Assembly: GCA_035698665.1 (NCBI GenBank)
Contig: DASSBN010000013.1
Location: 26,083-90,082 of the forward strand
Reading direction: 5' to 3'
From: DATEOR01 sp035698665
GTDB taxonomy: Bacteria; Actinomycetota; Thermoleophilia; Gaiellales; Gaiellaceae
DNA: 64,000 nucleotides
Shown here: positions 1 to 8,243 of the stretch, in pieces
How the letters are laid out: the number at the start of each line of letters is the position of its first letter
How positions within the stretch are numbered: position 1 is the stretch's first letter
The notes under the pieces: model-generated
What the model was told of the DNA's origin: nothing
Databases searched by the model: none
What the model saw: only the letters and a program-made list of their open reading frames with translations
Made by a program: the position numbers and the translations under genes

Positions 1-843
1 CTTGCCCACACGCACCGTGCCCGGCCTGCATACGCGCGAGAGATCGTTGCGGCCGAGGTCGACGAGCATGATGTGCTCGGCGCGGTCCTTCTCCGAGGCG
101 AGGAGCTCCTCGGCGTCGCCCTCGCCCGGCCCGGTCGTGCCGGCGATGGGGTTGAGGCTCGCGCGCGTCCCCTCGAGCTTCACGAGGGTCTCGGGCGAGG
201 ACCCGACCAACGAGATCCCGTCCAGGTCGAGGAGAAAGTGGTACGGCGAGGGGTTGATGCGGCGGAGCGACCGGTAGAGCGCGAGGGCAGAAACGTCCGT
301 CGGTCGCTCCGCCCTTTGGGAAACCACTATCTGGAACGCATCGCCGTCACGGATGTATTCCTTCGCCTGCCCGACGCTCTCCTCGTAGTGCTCTCTGGAC
401 GGGTGGCGCGTGGTCTCGCCGTGGATCGCCGGGCTGCGCTTCGGCTCGCTGCGCTCGCCCGCGAGGAGCGCGGCGACCGCGTCCCTGTCTCCGGTGAGGA
501 CCTCGGCGACGCTGGCCGCGTGGTCGAAGCGGACGAGCGTCGAGGCGACGACGAAGCGGCTCTCGGGAAGCCCGGCACCCTCGTCGGGGAGGGGCACGGT
601 CGGCTCGAGCTCCGCGATGTGGTCGTAGGCGAGGTAGCCGACGACGGGGCTCCCGGAGGCAAGCGCACGCTCGGCCTCGGCGAAGTCGACGATGCGCGTC
701 CCGCGCCCGACGAGGCTGTAGCGCCCGAGGCGCCCCTTTTCCACGGACTCGAGGAGGAACGCCGCGCCGCCCTCGGCGGCCAGGCGGAGGTAGGCCCCGA
801 GCGGGGTGATCAGGTCTGCGTGGATGTCGCTAACGATCGTCAT
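1..843 (-). CDS. trpE: Anthranilate synthase component I (5' part, runs off the left edge)
   Basis: The first 281 residues of the chorismate-binding subunit that makes anthranilate from chorismate, the entry step of tryptophan synthesis. The frame is open to base 1, so the C-terminal third or more is outside the window. Seen: LLES at residues 30-33, the motif of the family's tryptophan feedback site, and the conserved block DLGRND at 262-267 preceded by AEHIMLV. The start is the ATG at 841-843, just after an attenuator terminator and a Trp-rich leader peptide, which strongly supports trpE over pabB or a salicylate synthase. Known of the family: works with a TrpG glutaminase, which is not visible here. 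Regulation is by attenuation, and probably by feedback because the LLES site is intact. Confidence 0.93.
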   Translation of the reverse strand, partial: MTIVSDIHADLITPLGAYLRLAAEGGAAFLLESVEKGRLGRYSLVGRGTRIVDFAEAERALASGSPVVGYLAYDHIAELEPTVPLPDEGAGLPESRFVVASTLVRFDHAASVAEVLTGDRDAVAALLAGERSEPKRSPAIHGETTRHPSREHYEESVGQAKEYIRDGDAFQIVVSQRAERPTDVSALALYRSLRRINPSPYHFLLDLDGISLVGSSPETLVKLEGTRASLNPIAGTTGPGEGDAEELLASEKDRAEHIMLVDLGRNDLSRVCRPGTVRVGK

Positions 844-845
844 GG

Positions 846-877
846 CAAACAAAAAGACCTTCCGCGAGAAGGCCTTC
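846..877 (-). terminator. trp attenuator terminator hairpin
   Basis: Read on the minus strand, AAGGCCTTC (876-868) pairs with GAAGGTCTT (862-854): nine base pairs including one G-U, with a five-base loop TCGCG, followed at once by a T-run (TTTTTGTTT). It lies between the leader-peptide stop and the trpE ATG, only a few bases before trpE, exactly where a transcription attenuator should be. Confidence 0.88.
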
Positions 878-904
878 GAGCGGAACGGGGATGTCGACCC
901 TTCT

Positions 905-970
905 TCAGCAGGCGTCGCTCCCGCTCCGCTCGCGGCGCCAGGCCCACCAGGTGCGGATTGCGGGAGTCAC
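905..970 (-). CDS. trpL: trp leader peptide, 21 residues
   Basis: A short reading frame starting at GTG (970-968) and ending TGA (907-905). The peptide begins MTPAIRTWWAWRRE and has three tryptophans in four positions (W8, W9, W11), the hallmark of a ribosome-mediated trp attenuator. There is no Shine-Dalgarno sequence. The GTG lies eight bases after a -10 hexamer, so the transcript is probably leaderless or nearly so, as is common in actinobacteria. Stalling at the Trp codons would be expected to prevent the downstream terminator from folding. The competing antiterminator was not worked out. The positions of Trp codons, terminator, promoter and trpE make this call firm despite the small size. 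Confidence 0.9.
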   Translation of the reverse strand: MTPAIRTWWAWRRERSGSDAC

Positions 971-978
971 TGTCTCAG

Positions 979-1008
979 AGCGTAGGACACGGGTCCGGGG
1001 CCCGTCAA
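979..1008 (-). promoter_or_regulatory. Promoter of the trp operon
   Basis: Minus strand: -35 TTGACG (1008-1003), 18-bp spacer, -10 TACGCT (984-979). The predicted start of transcription falls on or next to the GTG of the leader peptide. This is one of the best sigma-70-like matches in the window. Confidence 0.75.
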
Positions 1009-1032
1009 CTGCTCTGGCATTAATGCGGGCGG

Positions 1033-2385
1033 ATGGTCTTCGAGCCGCCGCCCATCGACTCGGCGCCGATCGACGAGGAGCCGCTGGACCCCGACCGGCA
1101 TCCGATCCGCGTCGTCGTCACCGACGACCTGCATCGCTGGCGGCTGACGGTGGGGTTCCGCTGGATCCTGGTCATCCCGCTTCTCATCTGGCTCTTCATC
1201 TGGTCGATCGGCGCGTTCTTCGCCGGGATCGTCAACTGGTTCCTGACCCTCATCAAGGGCCGCTCGCCCATCGCACTCCACGACTTCTTCGCGTCGTACG
1301 TCCGCTTCACGACGCACCTGCACGCCTACCTGTTCCTCGCGGCCGACCCGTATCCGAACTTCACCGGCAAGCCCGGCTACCCGGTGGACGTGGAGATCGA
1401 CCCGCCGGGGCCGCAGAGCCGCTGGAAGACCTTCTTCCGTATCTTCCTCGCCGTCCCGGCCATCGCGATCGCATCGACCCTCGTCGGGGCGCCGGGTGGG
1501 GGAGGCGGCAACTCGAGCTACCAGGATCAGGGCTCCGGGGCGGACTACACGTACGGCGTCACCTTCGCCTCGGGCTTTTTCCTGCTCTCGGTGGTCGCCT
1601 GGTTCGCGTGTCTCGCACGCGGGCGCATGCCGAACGGGATGCGTGACCTCTTCGCCTACGGCCTGCGCTACGCGGCGCAGACGTGGGGGTACGTCTTCAT
1701 GCTCACCGACCGCTATCCGAACACGGACCCCACGGAGCCGGCCGCCGACCTACCGGTCGACCCGAGGCCCGTCACGCTCCACGTGAGCGACGACCTGCGC
1801 CGCTCGCGCCTGACCGTCTTCTTCCGCTTCCTCCTCTTCCTCGTGCACCTCTTCTGGCTCGTCCTCTGGAGCATCGCCATCTTCTTTGCCTCGATCGTGA
1901 ACTGGTTCGCGACGCTCATCATGGGCAGGTCGCCGAACGCGCTGCACCGCTTCATCGCCGCCTATGTGCAGTACACGGTTCACATCTCTGCGTACGTGTT
2001 TCTGATCGCGAACCCGTTCCCCGGCTTCGTGGGCAAGCCGGGCACGTATCCGGTGGAGGTCTCGATCGACGGCCCCGAGCGCCAGCACCGGCTGAAGACG
2101 CTCGTCCGCATCTTCCTCGCGATTCCGGCGTTTCTCATCAACGGGACGCTGAGCGGGGTGCTCTTCTTCGTCGCCTTCTTCGGCTGGTTCGTCGGCCTCT
2201 TCCTCGGACGCATGCCGCTCGGCTTCCGGAATGTCGGCGCCTGGGCGCTGCGCTACAGCGCCGAGACGAACGCGTACGCCCTCCTCCTCACCGACGTGTA
2301 CCCCTACAGCGGCCCGTGGGAGTTCGCTCCGCCTCGACCGGCGCCGGCTGAGCCCGAGCCCGAGCCGGAGCCGGCGTTCGCATAG
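1033..2385 (+). CDS. DUF4389 membrane protein with four tandem modules
   Basis: A 450-residue polytopic membrane protein of the DUF4389 family; function unknown. Four homologous modules are visible at about residues 24-120, 121-232, 237-335 and 336-430. Each has a beta-like stretch, then one or two hydrophobic segments, then a GR-x-P motif (KGRSP, RGRMP, MGRSP, LGRMP) and an aromatic stretch ending near an xYPxF/xYP element. Modules 1 and 3 resemble each other most, as do 2 and 4, so a two-module protein seems to have been duplicated. The C-terminus is rich in Pro and Glu. It is divergent from trpE and followed 11 bp later by the M48 protease, so the two may be co-transcribed. No role can be assigned. 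Confidence 0.85.
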   Translation: MVFEPPPIDSAPIDEEPLDPDRHPIRVVVTDDLHRWRLTVGFRWILVIPLLIWLFIWSIGAFFAGIVNWFLTLIKGRSPIALHDFFASYVRFTTHLHAYLFLAADPYPNFTGKPGYPVDVEIDPPGPQSRWKTFFRIFLAVPAIAIASTLVGAPGGGGGNSSYQDQGSGADYTYGVTFASGFFLLSVVAWFACLARGRMPNGMRDLFAYGLRYAAQTWGYVFMLTDRYPNTDPTEPAADLPVDPRPVTLHVSDDLRRSRLTVFFRFLLFLVHLFWLVLWSIAIFFASIVNWFATLIMGRSPNALHRFIAAYVQYTVHISAYVFLIANPFPGFVGKPGTYPVEVSIDGPERQHRLKTLVRIFLAIPAFLINGTLSGVLFFVAFFGWFVGLFLGRMPLGFRNVGAWALRYSAETNAYALLLTDVYPYSGPWEFAPPRPAPAEPEPEPEPAFA

Positions 2386-2396
2386 CCAGGCGGGCG

Positions 2397-3596
2397 GTGA
2401 TCGGGGTCGCCCTCGCGGCCGCCGTCGCCGGCTGGCTCGTTGCTGCGTACTTCCTCTGGCAGAGCGTCATCCCCGACGGTCTTCGGCTCCCGGACGTCGA
2501 CGAGACAGCGCTCTTCCCCTCTTCGACGCTCTCCGAGGCCGAGGCGTACGAGCGCTTCGTGCGCTGGGACTTCGTGGCGGCGGAGCTCGTCGTTCTCGCC
2601 GTGGTCGCCGTGTACGCGCGCATCGGCCCGAGGTTCACGCGCGAATCGGCCGCAGGCCCGATCGGGACCGGGATGCTGCTCGCGATGCTCGGTCTGGGAC
2701 TCGTCTGGCTCCTGCAGCTTCCCTTCGGGCTGGCCGAGCTCTGGTGGCAGCGTCGCCATGACGTCACCAGGGCCTCGTACGGCGAATGGATCCTGAGCGG
2801 CTGGCTGGGGCTCGGCGGCCAGTTTCTCTTCATCTGCCTGGCCATGCTGATCGTGGTCGGGCTCGCCCAGGTCGTCGGCGACTGGTGGTGGATCCCGGGC
2901 AGCGCCGCCTTCGTGGGGCTGGCGCTCCTGTTCACCTTCATCACCCCGTACCTGCTTCCCGGCCAGAAGTCGCTCCACCGGCCCGCGCTTGCGGCGTCCG
3001 CGAGAACCTACGAGGAGGAGCTCCGCCTCGACGACATCCCGATCAAGGTGCAGGACGTGAGCGGCGAGACGACGCTCCCGAACGCGGAGGCGGTCGGCCT
3101 CGGGCCCACACGGCGGGTGATCCTCTGGAGCACGATTCTCCGCAGGCCGTTCACGCTCGACGAGCAGCGCGTCGTCCTTGCACACGAGCTCGGGCACCAC
3201 GATCGCAACCACCTCTGGAAGAGCGTCGGCTGGTACGCGCTCTTCGCCCTTCCCGGAGCCTTCGTCATCGCGCTCGTGACGAGGAGGCGAGGGGGAATGC
3301 GCAATCCGGAAGCCGTCCCGCTCGGGCTCCTCACGTTCATCGTGCTCTCGCTCCTCGCCATGCCGCTCCTGAACGTCGTCACCCGGCACATGGAGGCCGA
3401 GGCCGACTGGGTCGCGCTCACCCTGACTCGCGACCCGCAGGACGCCGAGGGCCTCTTCAAGCAGTTCACGTACGCCGCGCACGCCGACCCGAGCCCGCCG
3501 ACGTGGACGTACGTGCTGATGGAGACGCACCCGACCGGCCTCCAGCGGATCGAGATGGCCCGCGCGTGGCTGGCGCGCCAGCAAGCCGCATCCTGA
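2397..3596 (+). CDS. M48-family membrane metalloprotease (Ste24-like)
   Basis: A 399-residue zinc protease with at least five hydrophobic segments before and around the catalytic site. The HExxH motif is HELGHH at residues 263-268, and a downstream EAEADWVAL supplies the expected third zinc ligand (the first Glu of the ExxxD-type motif). The layout, with N-terminal membrane helices, then the catalytic domain, then two more hydrophobic stretches, matches Ste24/CAAX-protease-1-like M48 members rather than soluble ones. The start is GTG at 2397, 11 bp after the DUF4389 gene. The substrate is unknown; family members clip membrane or misfolded proteins. Confidence 0.85.
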   Translation: MIGVALAAAVAGWLVAAYFLWQSVIPDGLRLPDVDETALFPSSTLSEAEAYERFVRWDFVAAELVVLAVVAVYARIGPRFTRESAAGPIGTGMLLAMLGLGLVWLLQLPFGLAELWWQRRHDVTRASYGEWILSGWLGLGGQFLFICLAMLIVVGLAQVVGDWWWIPGSAAFVGLALLFTFITPYLLPGQKSLHRPALAASARTYEEELRLDDIPIKVQDVSGETTLPNAEAVGLGPTRRVILWSTILRRPFTLDEQRVVLAHELGHHDRNHLWKSVGWYALFALPGAFVIALVTRRRGGMRNPEAVPLGLLTFIVLSLLAMPLLNVVTRHMEAEADWVALTLTRDPQDAEGLFKQFTYAAHADPSPPTWTYVLMETHPTGLQRIEMARAWLARQQAAS

Positions 3597-3611
3597 AGGT
3601 ACGCTCCTTCC

Positions 3612-4763
3612 ATGGCACGCGCGGTCATCGTCTCGGCGGTCCGAACGCCGTTCGGGAAGCTCGGCGGGGCGCTAAGGGACTACGAAGCTCCCCAGCTCGG
3701 AGCGGTCGCGATCCGCGCCGCGCTCGACCGCGCGGGTGTCCCGGACGACGAAGTCGAGTACGTGACGATGGGCCAGGTGCTCCAGGGCGGAGCCGGGCAG
3801 GCGCCCGCGAGACAGGCCGCCGTCGGCGCCGGCCTTCCCGTCGAGATCCCTTCGGACACGATCAACAAGGTCTGCGCGTCGAGCATCCGCGCTGTCCAGA
3901 TCGCCGACCAGATGATCCGTTCAGGCGACCACAGCGTCATCGTCGCGGGCGGGATGGAGTCCATGACGAATGCTCCGTACGTGCTGAAGAAGGCGCGCTT
4001 CGGCTACCGCCTGGGCGACGGCTCGCTGATCGACCTCATGACACACGACGGCCTCACGTCGACCTTCGACCAGAAGCACATGGTCGAGCAGGCGTCCTTC
4101 GTCGCCCGAGAGCTCGGCATCTCCCGTGAGGATCAGGACCGCTGGGCGCTTCGCTCGCACGAGCGCGCGGTGCATGCGATGGAGTCAGGGCTCTTCGACG
4201 ACGAGCTCGTCCCCGTCGGCGAGCACACCGTGGACGAAGGCCCCCGGCGCGACACCTCGTACGAGAAGCTCTCCGCCCTGAAGCCCGTCTTCGATCCCGA
4301 GGGGACGACGACGGCGGGCAACGCGCCCGGGGTGAACGACGGCGCCGGTGCGCTCGTGATCACGAGCGACGAGTACGCCAAGGCGCGCGGCCTCGAGGTG
4401 CTCGCGACGATCGTCGCACAGGCCTACGTCGCCGACGAGTTCGCCTACCTCGCGCGCACGCCCGCGAAGGCGGGCACGAAGGCGCTCGAGAAGGTGGGGA
4501 AGACGATCGACGACGTCGAGCGCGTCGAGCTCAACGAGGCCTTCTCCTCCGTGGTCGTGCATTCCGCCGAGCTCCTCGGTGCCGACCCGGACCGCGTCAA
4601 CGTGAACGGCGGCGCCGTCGCGCTCGGGCATCCGATCGGCGCGTCGGGCGCGCGCATTCTCACCACGATGGTTCACGAGCTGCGCCGGAACGGCGGCGGG
4701 CTCGGGCTCGCCGCGATCTGCTCGGGCGGCGGCGGCGGCGACGCCGTTCTCATCGAGGTCTAG
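3612..4763 (+). CDS. Acetyl-CoA C-acetyltransferase (thiolase)
   Basis: 383 residues, normal length for a type II thiolase. It condenses two acetyl-CoA or cleaves 3-ketoacyl-CoA. The nucleophile is Cys88 in NKVCASSIRA. The C-terminal GHPIGASGAR and CSGGGGGDA motifs carry the catalytic His and the second Cys. A -10-like TACGCT at 3600-3605 ends six bases before the ATG, so this gene probably has its own leaderless transcript. With the 3-hydroxyacyl-CoA dehydrogenase two genes on, it supplies the last two steps of short-chain beta-oxidation, or the reverse route to hydroxybutyryl-CoA. Direction and chain length cannot be read from sequence. Confidence 0.93.
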   Translation: MARAVIVSAVRTPFGKLGGALRDYEAPQLGAVAIRAALDRAGVPDDEVEYVTMGQVLQGGAGQAPARQAAVGAGLPVEIPSDTINKVCASSIRAVQIADQMIRSGDHSVIVAGGMESMTNAPYVLKKARFGYRLGDGSLIDLMTHDGLTSTFDQKHMVEQASFVARELGISREDQDRWALRSHERAVHAMESGLFDDELVPVGEHTVDEGPRRDTSYEKLSALKPVFDPEGTTTAGNAPGVNDGAGALVITSDEYAKARGLEVLATIVAQAYVADEFAYLARTPAKAGTKALEKVGKTIDDVERVELNEAFSSVVVHSAELLGADPDRVNVNGGAVALGHPIGASGARILTTMVHELRRNGGGLGLAAICSGGGGGDAVLIEV

Positions 4764-4819
4764 GGAACCGCGGTGCTCGGCCGCGTGTCTCTCCACCTCG
4801 GGCGGGGTAGAGAGAGTCC

Positions 4820-5650
4820 GTGGTGACGCGAGCCCTTCCGATTCGCACGAGCAGCGTGCGCGACGCGGTGCAAGACATCGCCGCGTGCTTCTCCGAGCAC
4901 AGCCTCCTGACGTACGCCTCGGCGATCGCGTACCGGGCGCTCATCGCGCTCGTCCCGCTGACGCTGCTCGGCCTCGCGCTCCTCGGTGTCTTCGGCCTCG
5001 AGGACGTCTGGACGGACACGATCGCGCCGGCGCTCGAGGCCCACTTGACGCAGCCCGTCTTCAACGGAATCGACTTCACCGTTCGGCAGGTCTTCGAGAG
5101 CGACACGGCCTCGCTCATCGCGCTCGCCACCGTGCTGGTCGTGTGGGACATGACCTGGGCCGTGAACGCCGTCACGCAGGCGCTGAACCGAATCCATGAG
5201 GTGCAGGAGCGCCGTTCGAGAATCCGGCGGATCCTGGTCGCGTCCGGCCTCGGCGTCGCGGTCGTCGCGTGTCTCGTGGCCGCGACTCTCGTCCAGGCTG
5301 TCGCTCCCGCCCTGACCGACGGCGCGCTCGACACGGTTCTCAGCATCGTTCGCTGGCCGGTCGCGATCCTCTTTCTCTGGGCCGCTGTGACGCTGCTTTT
5401 CCGCTACGCGCCCGCGGAGAAGCCGGAGATGCGTTGGGCGAGCGTGGGCTCGTTCCTCGTCATCGCCACGTGGCTCATCGCTTCAGCGCTCTTCCGCGGA
5501 TGGGTGACGGAGGTCGCGAACTTCAGGAGCGCGACGGGAAGCCTGACGGTCTTCCTCCTGCTCACTGCCTACATCCTCGTCACCGCGACGATCTTCCTCA
5601 TCGGGGCCGAGGTCGACGAGCGGGCGCGCAAGCAGAGTCGCCGCTCGTAA
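4820..5650 (+). CDS. YihY/BrkB-family inner membrane protein
   Basis: 276 residues with about six hydrophobic helices and the family's characteristic N-terminal block around SLLTYASAIAYRALIALVPL. The family was once called ribonuclease BN; that activity is not supported for it and the true function is unclear. The start is the first of two consecutive GTG codons (4820 and 4823). A charged tail ends the protein. It lies between two fatty-acid genes with no obvious functional tie. Confidence 0.85.
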   Translation: MVTRALPIRTSSVRDAVQDIAACFSEHSLLTYASAIAYRALIALVPLTLLGLALLGVFGLEDVWTDTIAPALEAHLTQPVFNGIDFTVRQVFESDTASLIALATVLVVWDMTWAVNAVTQALNRIHEVQERRSRIRRILVASGLGVAVVACLVAATLVQAVAPALTDGALDTVLSIVRWPVAILFLWAAVTLLFRYAPAEKPEMRWASVGSFLVIATWLIASALFRGWVTEVANFRSATGSLTVFLLLTAYILVTATIFLIGAEVDERARKQSRRS

Positions 5651-5659
5651 GCTAGGGCG

Positions 5660-6502
5660 GTGAATTTCGGCCACGTCCTCGTCGTCGGCGCCGGCCAGAT
5701 GGGCGGGGGCATTGCACAGGTCCTCGCAGCTTCCGGCCGGCGCGTCTCGCTGTACGACGCGGCCCCGGGCGCCGTGGAACACGGGCTCGCGGCGATGGGC
5801 AAGAGCCTCGAGCGCCTCGCCGCGAAGGGCGCCGACGTCGTCCCCGACGACGTGCTCGGCCGCGTTTCCCCCGTGGACGGGATCGTGCCGGCCGACCTGA
5901 TGATCGAGGCCGTCGTCGAGGACCAGGCGGTGAAGGAGGCGATCTTCCGGGAGGCCGACTCGGTTCTCCCCGCGGAGGCCGTCCTCGCGTCGAACACGTC
6001 GTCGATCCCGATCGCCTCGCTCGCCGCGGTGACGGAGCGGCCGGAGAGGGTGATCGGCATGCACTTCTTCAACCCTGTGCCGGTCATGGCCCTCGTCGAG
6101 GTCGTCAGCACGAAGGAGACCTCGGCCGAGACGCGGGCTCGAGTGGTCGAGCTCGCGCAGGAGCTCGGGAAGACGCCGGCGGAGGCCAACGACTTCCCCG
6201 GCTTCGTCTCCAACCGAATCCTCCTGCCGTTCATCAACGAGGCCGTCTGGGCGCTCCACGACGGTGTGGCCGAGCCGGAGGCGATCGACACGATCGCCAA
6301 GCTCGGCTTCAACCATCCGATGGGCCCGCTGGCGCTCGCCGACCTGATCGGCCTCGACACGTGCGTCGCGATTCTCGAGGTCCTCCGCGACGGGCTGGGG
6401 GACGAGCGCTACGACCCGTGCCCGCTCCTTCGCGAGCACGTGGCCGCAGGGCGCCTGGGCCGGAAATCCGGCGCAGGCTTCTATTCGTACGAATCACCCT
6501 AA
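5660..6502 (+). CDS. hbd: 3-hydroxybutyryl-CoA dehydrogenase
   Basis: 280-residue NAD-dependent dehydrogenase of 3-hydroxyacyl-CoA. An N-terminal Rossmann motif (GAGQMGGGIAQ from residue 10) is followed by the substrate block with HFFNPVPVMALVEVV and the C-terminal helical domain with NRILLPFINEA and HPMGPLALADLIGLD. The length fits the stand-alone Hbd/PaaH/FadB2 type. The start is GTG at 5660. TAAGCT at 5648-5653, which overlaps the stop codon of yihY, is a likely -10 element six bases before the GTG, giving a leaderless transcript. It pairs with the thiolase upstream and the enoyl-CoA hydratase at 33111. Confidence 0.92.
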   Translation: MNFGHVLVVGAGQMGGGIAQVLAASGRRVSLYDAAPGAVEHGLAAMGKSLERLAAKGADVVPDDVLGRVSPVDGIVPADLMIEAVVEDQAVKEAIFREADSVLPAEAVLASNTSSIPIASLAAVTERPERVIGMHFFNPVPVMALVEVVSTKETSAETRARVVELAQELGKTPAEANDFPGFVSNRILLPFINEAVWALHDGVAEPEAIDTIAKLGFNHPMGPLALADLIGLDTCVAILEVLRDGLGDERYDPCPLLREHVAAGRLGRKSGAGFYSYESP

Positions 6503-6552
6503 AGAGTTAGGCCATCTGGCCCGATACAGAGGGCTACTGGCAAAACGGGGGT

Positions 6553-7629
6553 ATGGGCGGGATGCGAATCCTGCTTGTCGACGACGATGATGGCCTGAGG
6601 GCGCTGCTCCGGACGACGTTCGAAGCCGTGGACGTGGAGCTGGAGGAGGCCGCGGACGCGCCCGGTGCGATCGAAGCGATGCGCCGCCGGCGCCCGGATG
6701 TCGTCGTGCTCGATGTGCGCATGCCGGGCGGAGACGGGCTCGACCTCTGCCGAGACCTCAAGGCCGACCCCGCAACCGACGGCATCTCCGTCGTTCTCCT
6801 CACCGGCTCGGACGGCGGCACCGCGGAGGCGGCGGCAGAGGCCGGAGCGGACGCCTTCCTGCGCAAGCCGTTCAGCCCGCTCGAGCTCCTCGCGATCGTC
6901 GAGCGCCTCGCGGGCGGCCTGCATCCTGTTCCCTTCCGCGCCGCGCGGGCGGAGACCGTCACGGAGCAGCTCCAGCTCTACGCGCGGGATCTTCGCCACC
7001 TCCTCGAGATCGAGCGCGGGCAGCGTCTGCTTCTCGCCGAGGGGTACCGGGAGACGGTCACCGCGCTCGCAACAGCGCTCGAGTCCAAGGACAGCGGCAC
7101 GGGCACGCATTCGCAGCGAGTCCAGCGCTACGCCATCGAGCTGGCCCGCACCCTCGGCAGCGACCTCGCGGACGACCCGAGCGCCGAGTACGGCTTTCTC
7201 CTCCACGACGTCGGCAAGATCGGAATCCCGGACAGCATCCTCCAGAAGCCGGGCCCGCTCACCCAGGAGGAGCGGGTGCAGATGCAAACGCACACGATCC
7301 TCGGCGAGCAGATGCTCGGCGGCGTCGCGTTCCTCCGGGGCGCGGGGCTCGAGATCGTTCGCTCGCACCACGAGCGCTGGGACGGCGGCGGCTATCCCGA
7401 CGGGCTCGCCGGCGAGGACATCCCCGTGGGCGCAAGGATCTTCGCCGTCGCAGACACGCTCGACGCGATGACGAGCAACCGCCCGTACCGGCGCGCGCTT
7501 CCGTGGGCCTCGGCCGGCATCGAGATCCGGCGGCAGCTCGGAGGCCAGTTCGACCCGGCGATCGTCCGTGCGTTCGACGATGCAGAGCCGCGGCTCGAGG
7601 CCGTGTACGCCGAGTTGCGCGCGGCCTGA
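6553..7629 (+). CDS. Response regulator with HD-GYP c-di-GMP phosphodiesterase domain
   Basis: 358 residues. A receiver domain (about 1-120) has the acidic pocket DDDD at 10-13, the phospho-acceptor Asp54 in VVLDVRMPG and Lys105. A helical linker (about 135-165) leads to an HD-GYP domain: His186 in GTHSQRV, HD at 218-219 in LLHDVGKIG, and the GYP motif at 280-282 in WDGGGYPDG. All metal and GYP residues are present, so it should be an active phosphodiesterase that lowers c-di-GMP when phosphorylated. No partner kinase is nearby. The start may be ATG 6553 or the third codon on, ATG 6562. The 50 bp upstream contain GGCCATCTGGCC, a small palindrome. Confidence 0.92.
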   Translation: MGGMRILLVDDDDGLRALLRTTFEAVDVELEEAADAPGAIEAMRRRRPDVVVLDVRMPGGDGLDLCRDLKADPATDGISVVLLTGSDGGTAEAAAEAGADAFLRKPFSPLELLAIVERLAGGLHPVPFRAARAETVTEQLQLYARDLRHLLEIERGQRLLLAEGYRETVTALATALESKDSGTGTHSQRVQRYAIELARTLGSDLADDPSAEYGFLLHDVGKIGIPDSILQKPGPLTQEERVQMQTHTILGEQMLGGVAFLRGAGLEIVRSHHERWDGGGYPDGLAGEDIPVGARIFAVADTLDAMTSNRPYRRALPWASAGIEIRRQLGGQFDPAIVRAFDDAEPRLEAVYAELRAA

Positions 7630-7655
7630 CTCGCCCCTTCACCGCGGCCTATACT
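7626..7655 (+). promoter_or_regulatory. Promoter for cobalamin adenosyltransferase
   Basis: CTGACT (7626-7631), 18-bp spacer, TATACT (7650-7655), nine bases before the ATG at 7665. It overlaps the stop of the HD-GYP gene. The -10 is excellent and the -35 moderate (four of six). A leaderless transcript is implied. Confidence 0.6.
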
Positions 7656-7664
7656 CGCCGCCGG

Positions 7665-8243
7665 ATGAGCCGACGCCGCGACGAGCCGGTCCGCCTGACG
7701 AAGATCTACACCCGCGGGGGCGACAAGGGCGAGACGAGCCGTGGAGACGGAAAGCGCGTGCCGAAGACCGACCCGCGCATCGCGGCGTACGGCACCGTGG
7801 ACGAGCTCAACTCCCACCTCGGCCTCGTGCTCGCCACCGAGGACCTTGCCGCCGAGTTCCGGCCCTGGCTCGAGCAGGTGCAGAACGACCTCTTCGACGT
7901 CGGCGCCGACCTCTCCGTCCCCATCACCGACGAGCGCGAGCGGTTGCGCGTGCGCCAGCAGCAGGTCGACCGGCTCGAGGAGCTCTGCGACCGGGTCAAC
8001 GAACGGCTCGAGCCTCTGAAGAGCTTTGTCCTTCCCGGCGGCGGGGAGGCGGCCGCCCGTCTGCACGTCGCCCGCGCCGTCTGCCGGCGGGCAGAACGGG
8101 AGGCTCACGCCCTCACCGAGACGGAGGACGCAAGTCCCGTCGCGCTCGCATACCTGAACCGGCTCTCCGACCTGCTCTTCATCCTCGCCCGGGCCGCAGT
8201 GAGAGGCGAGGAACCGCTCTGGAAGCCTGGCAGCTCGCGCTAG
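7665..8243 (+). CDS. Cob(I)alamin adenosyltransferase, PduO type
   Basis: 192 residues. It transfers the 5'-deoxyadenosyl group from ATP to cob(I)alamin, making the coenzyme used by methylmalonyl-CoA mutase, whose subunits are at 23949 and 32707. The ATP-binding N-terminus KIYTRGGDKGETS and the conserved block AYGTVDELNSHLG are intact, as is the C-terminal helix with YLNRLSDLLFILAR. The frame is open further upstream, but family alignment and the TATACT element fix the start at ATG 7665. The last 25 bp overlap the TSUP permease gene. Confidence 0.93.
   Translation: MSRRRDEPVRLTKIYTRGGDKGETSRGDGKRVPKTDPRIAAYGTVDELNSHLGLVLATEDLAAEFRPWLEQVQNDLFDVGADLSVPITDERERLRVRQQQVDRLEELCDRVNERLEPLKSFVLPGGGEAAARLHVARAVCRRAEREAHALTETEDASPVALAYLNRLSDLLFILARAAVRGEEPLWKPGSSR

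Noticed and set aside
2304..3584. Long antisense frame opposite the M48 protease
   Set aside because: Low-complexity Arg/Glu/His-rich translation typical of GC-rich shadows; the plus strand has HExxH and membrane helices.
6500..6527. Possible sigma-28/WhiG-type promoter (TAAA ... CCGATAC) before the HD-GYP gene
   Set aside because: The spacing is 17 bases against the usual 15-16 and the TAAA overlaps the hbd stop; no motility genes are present to support it.
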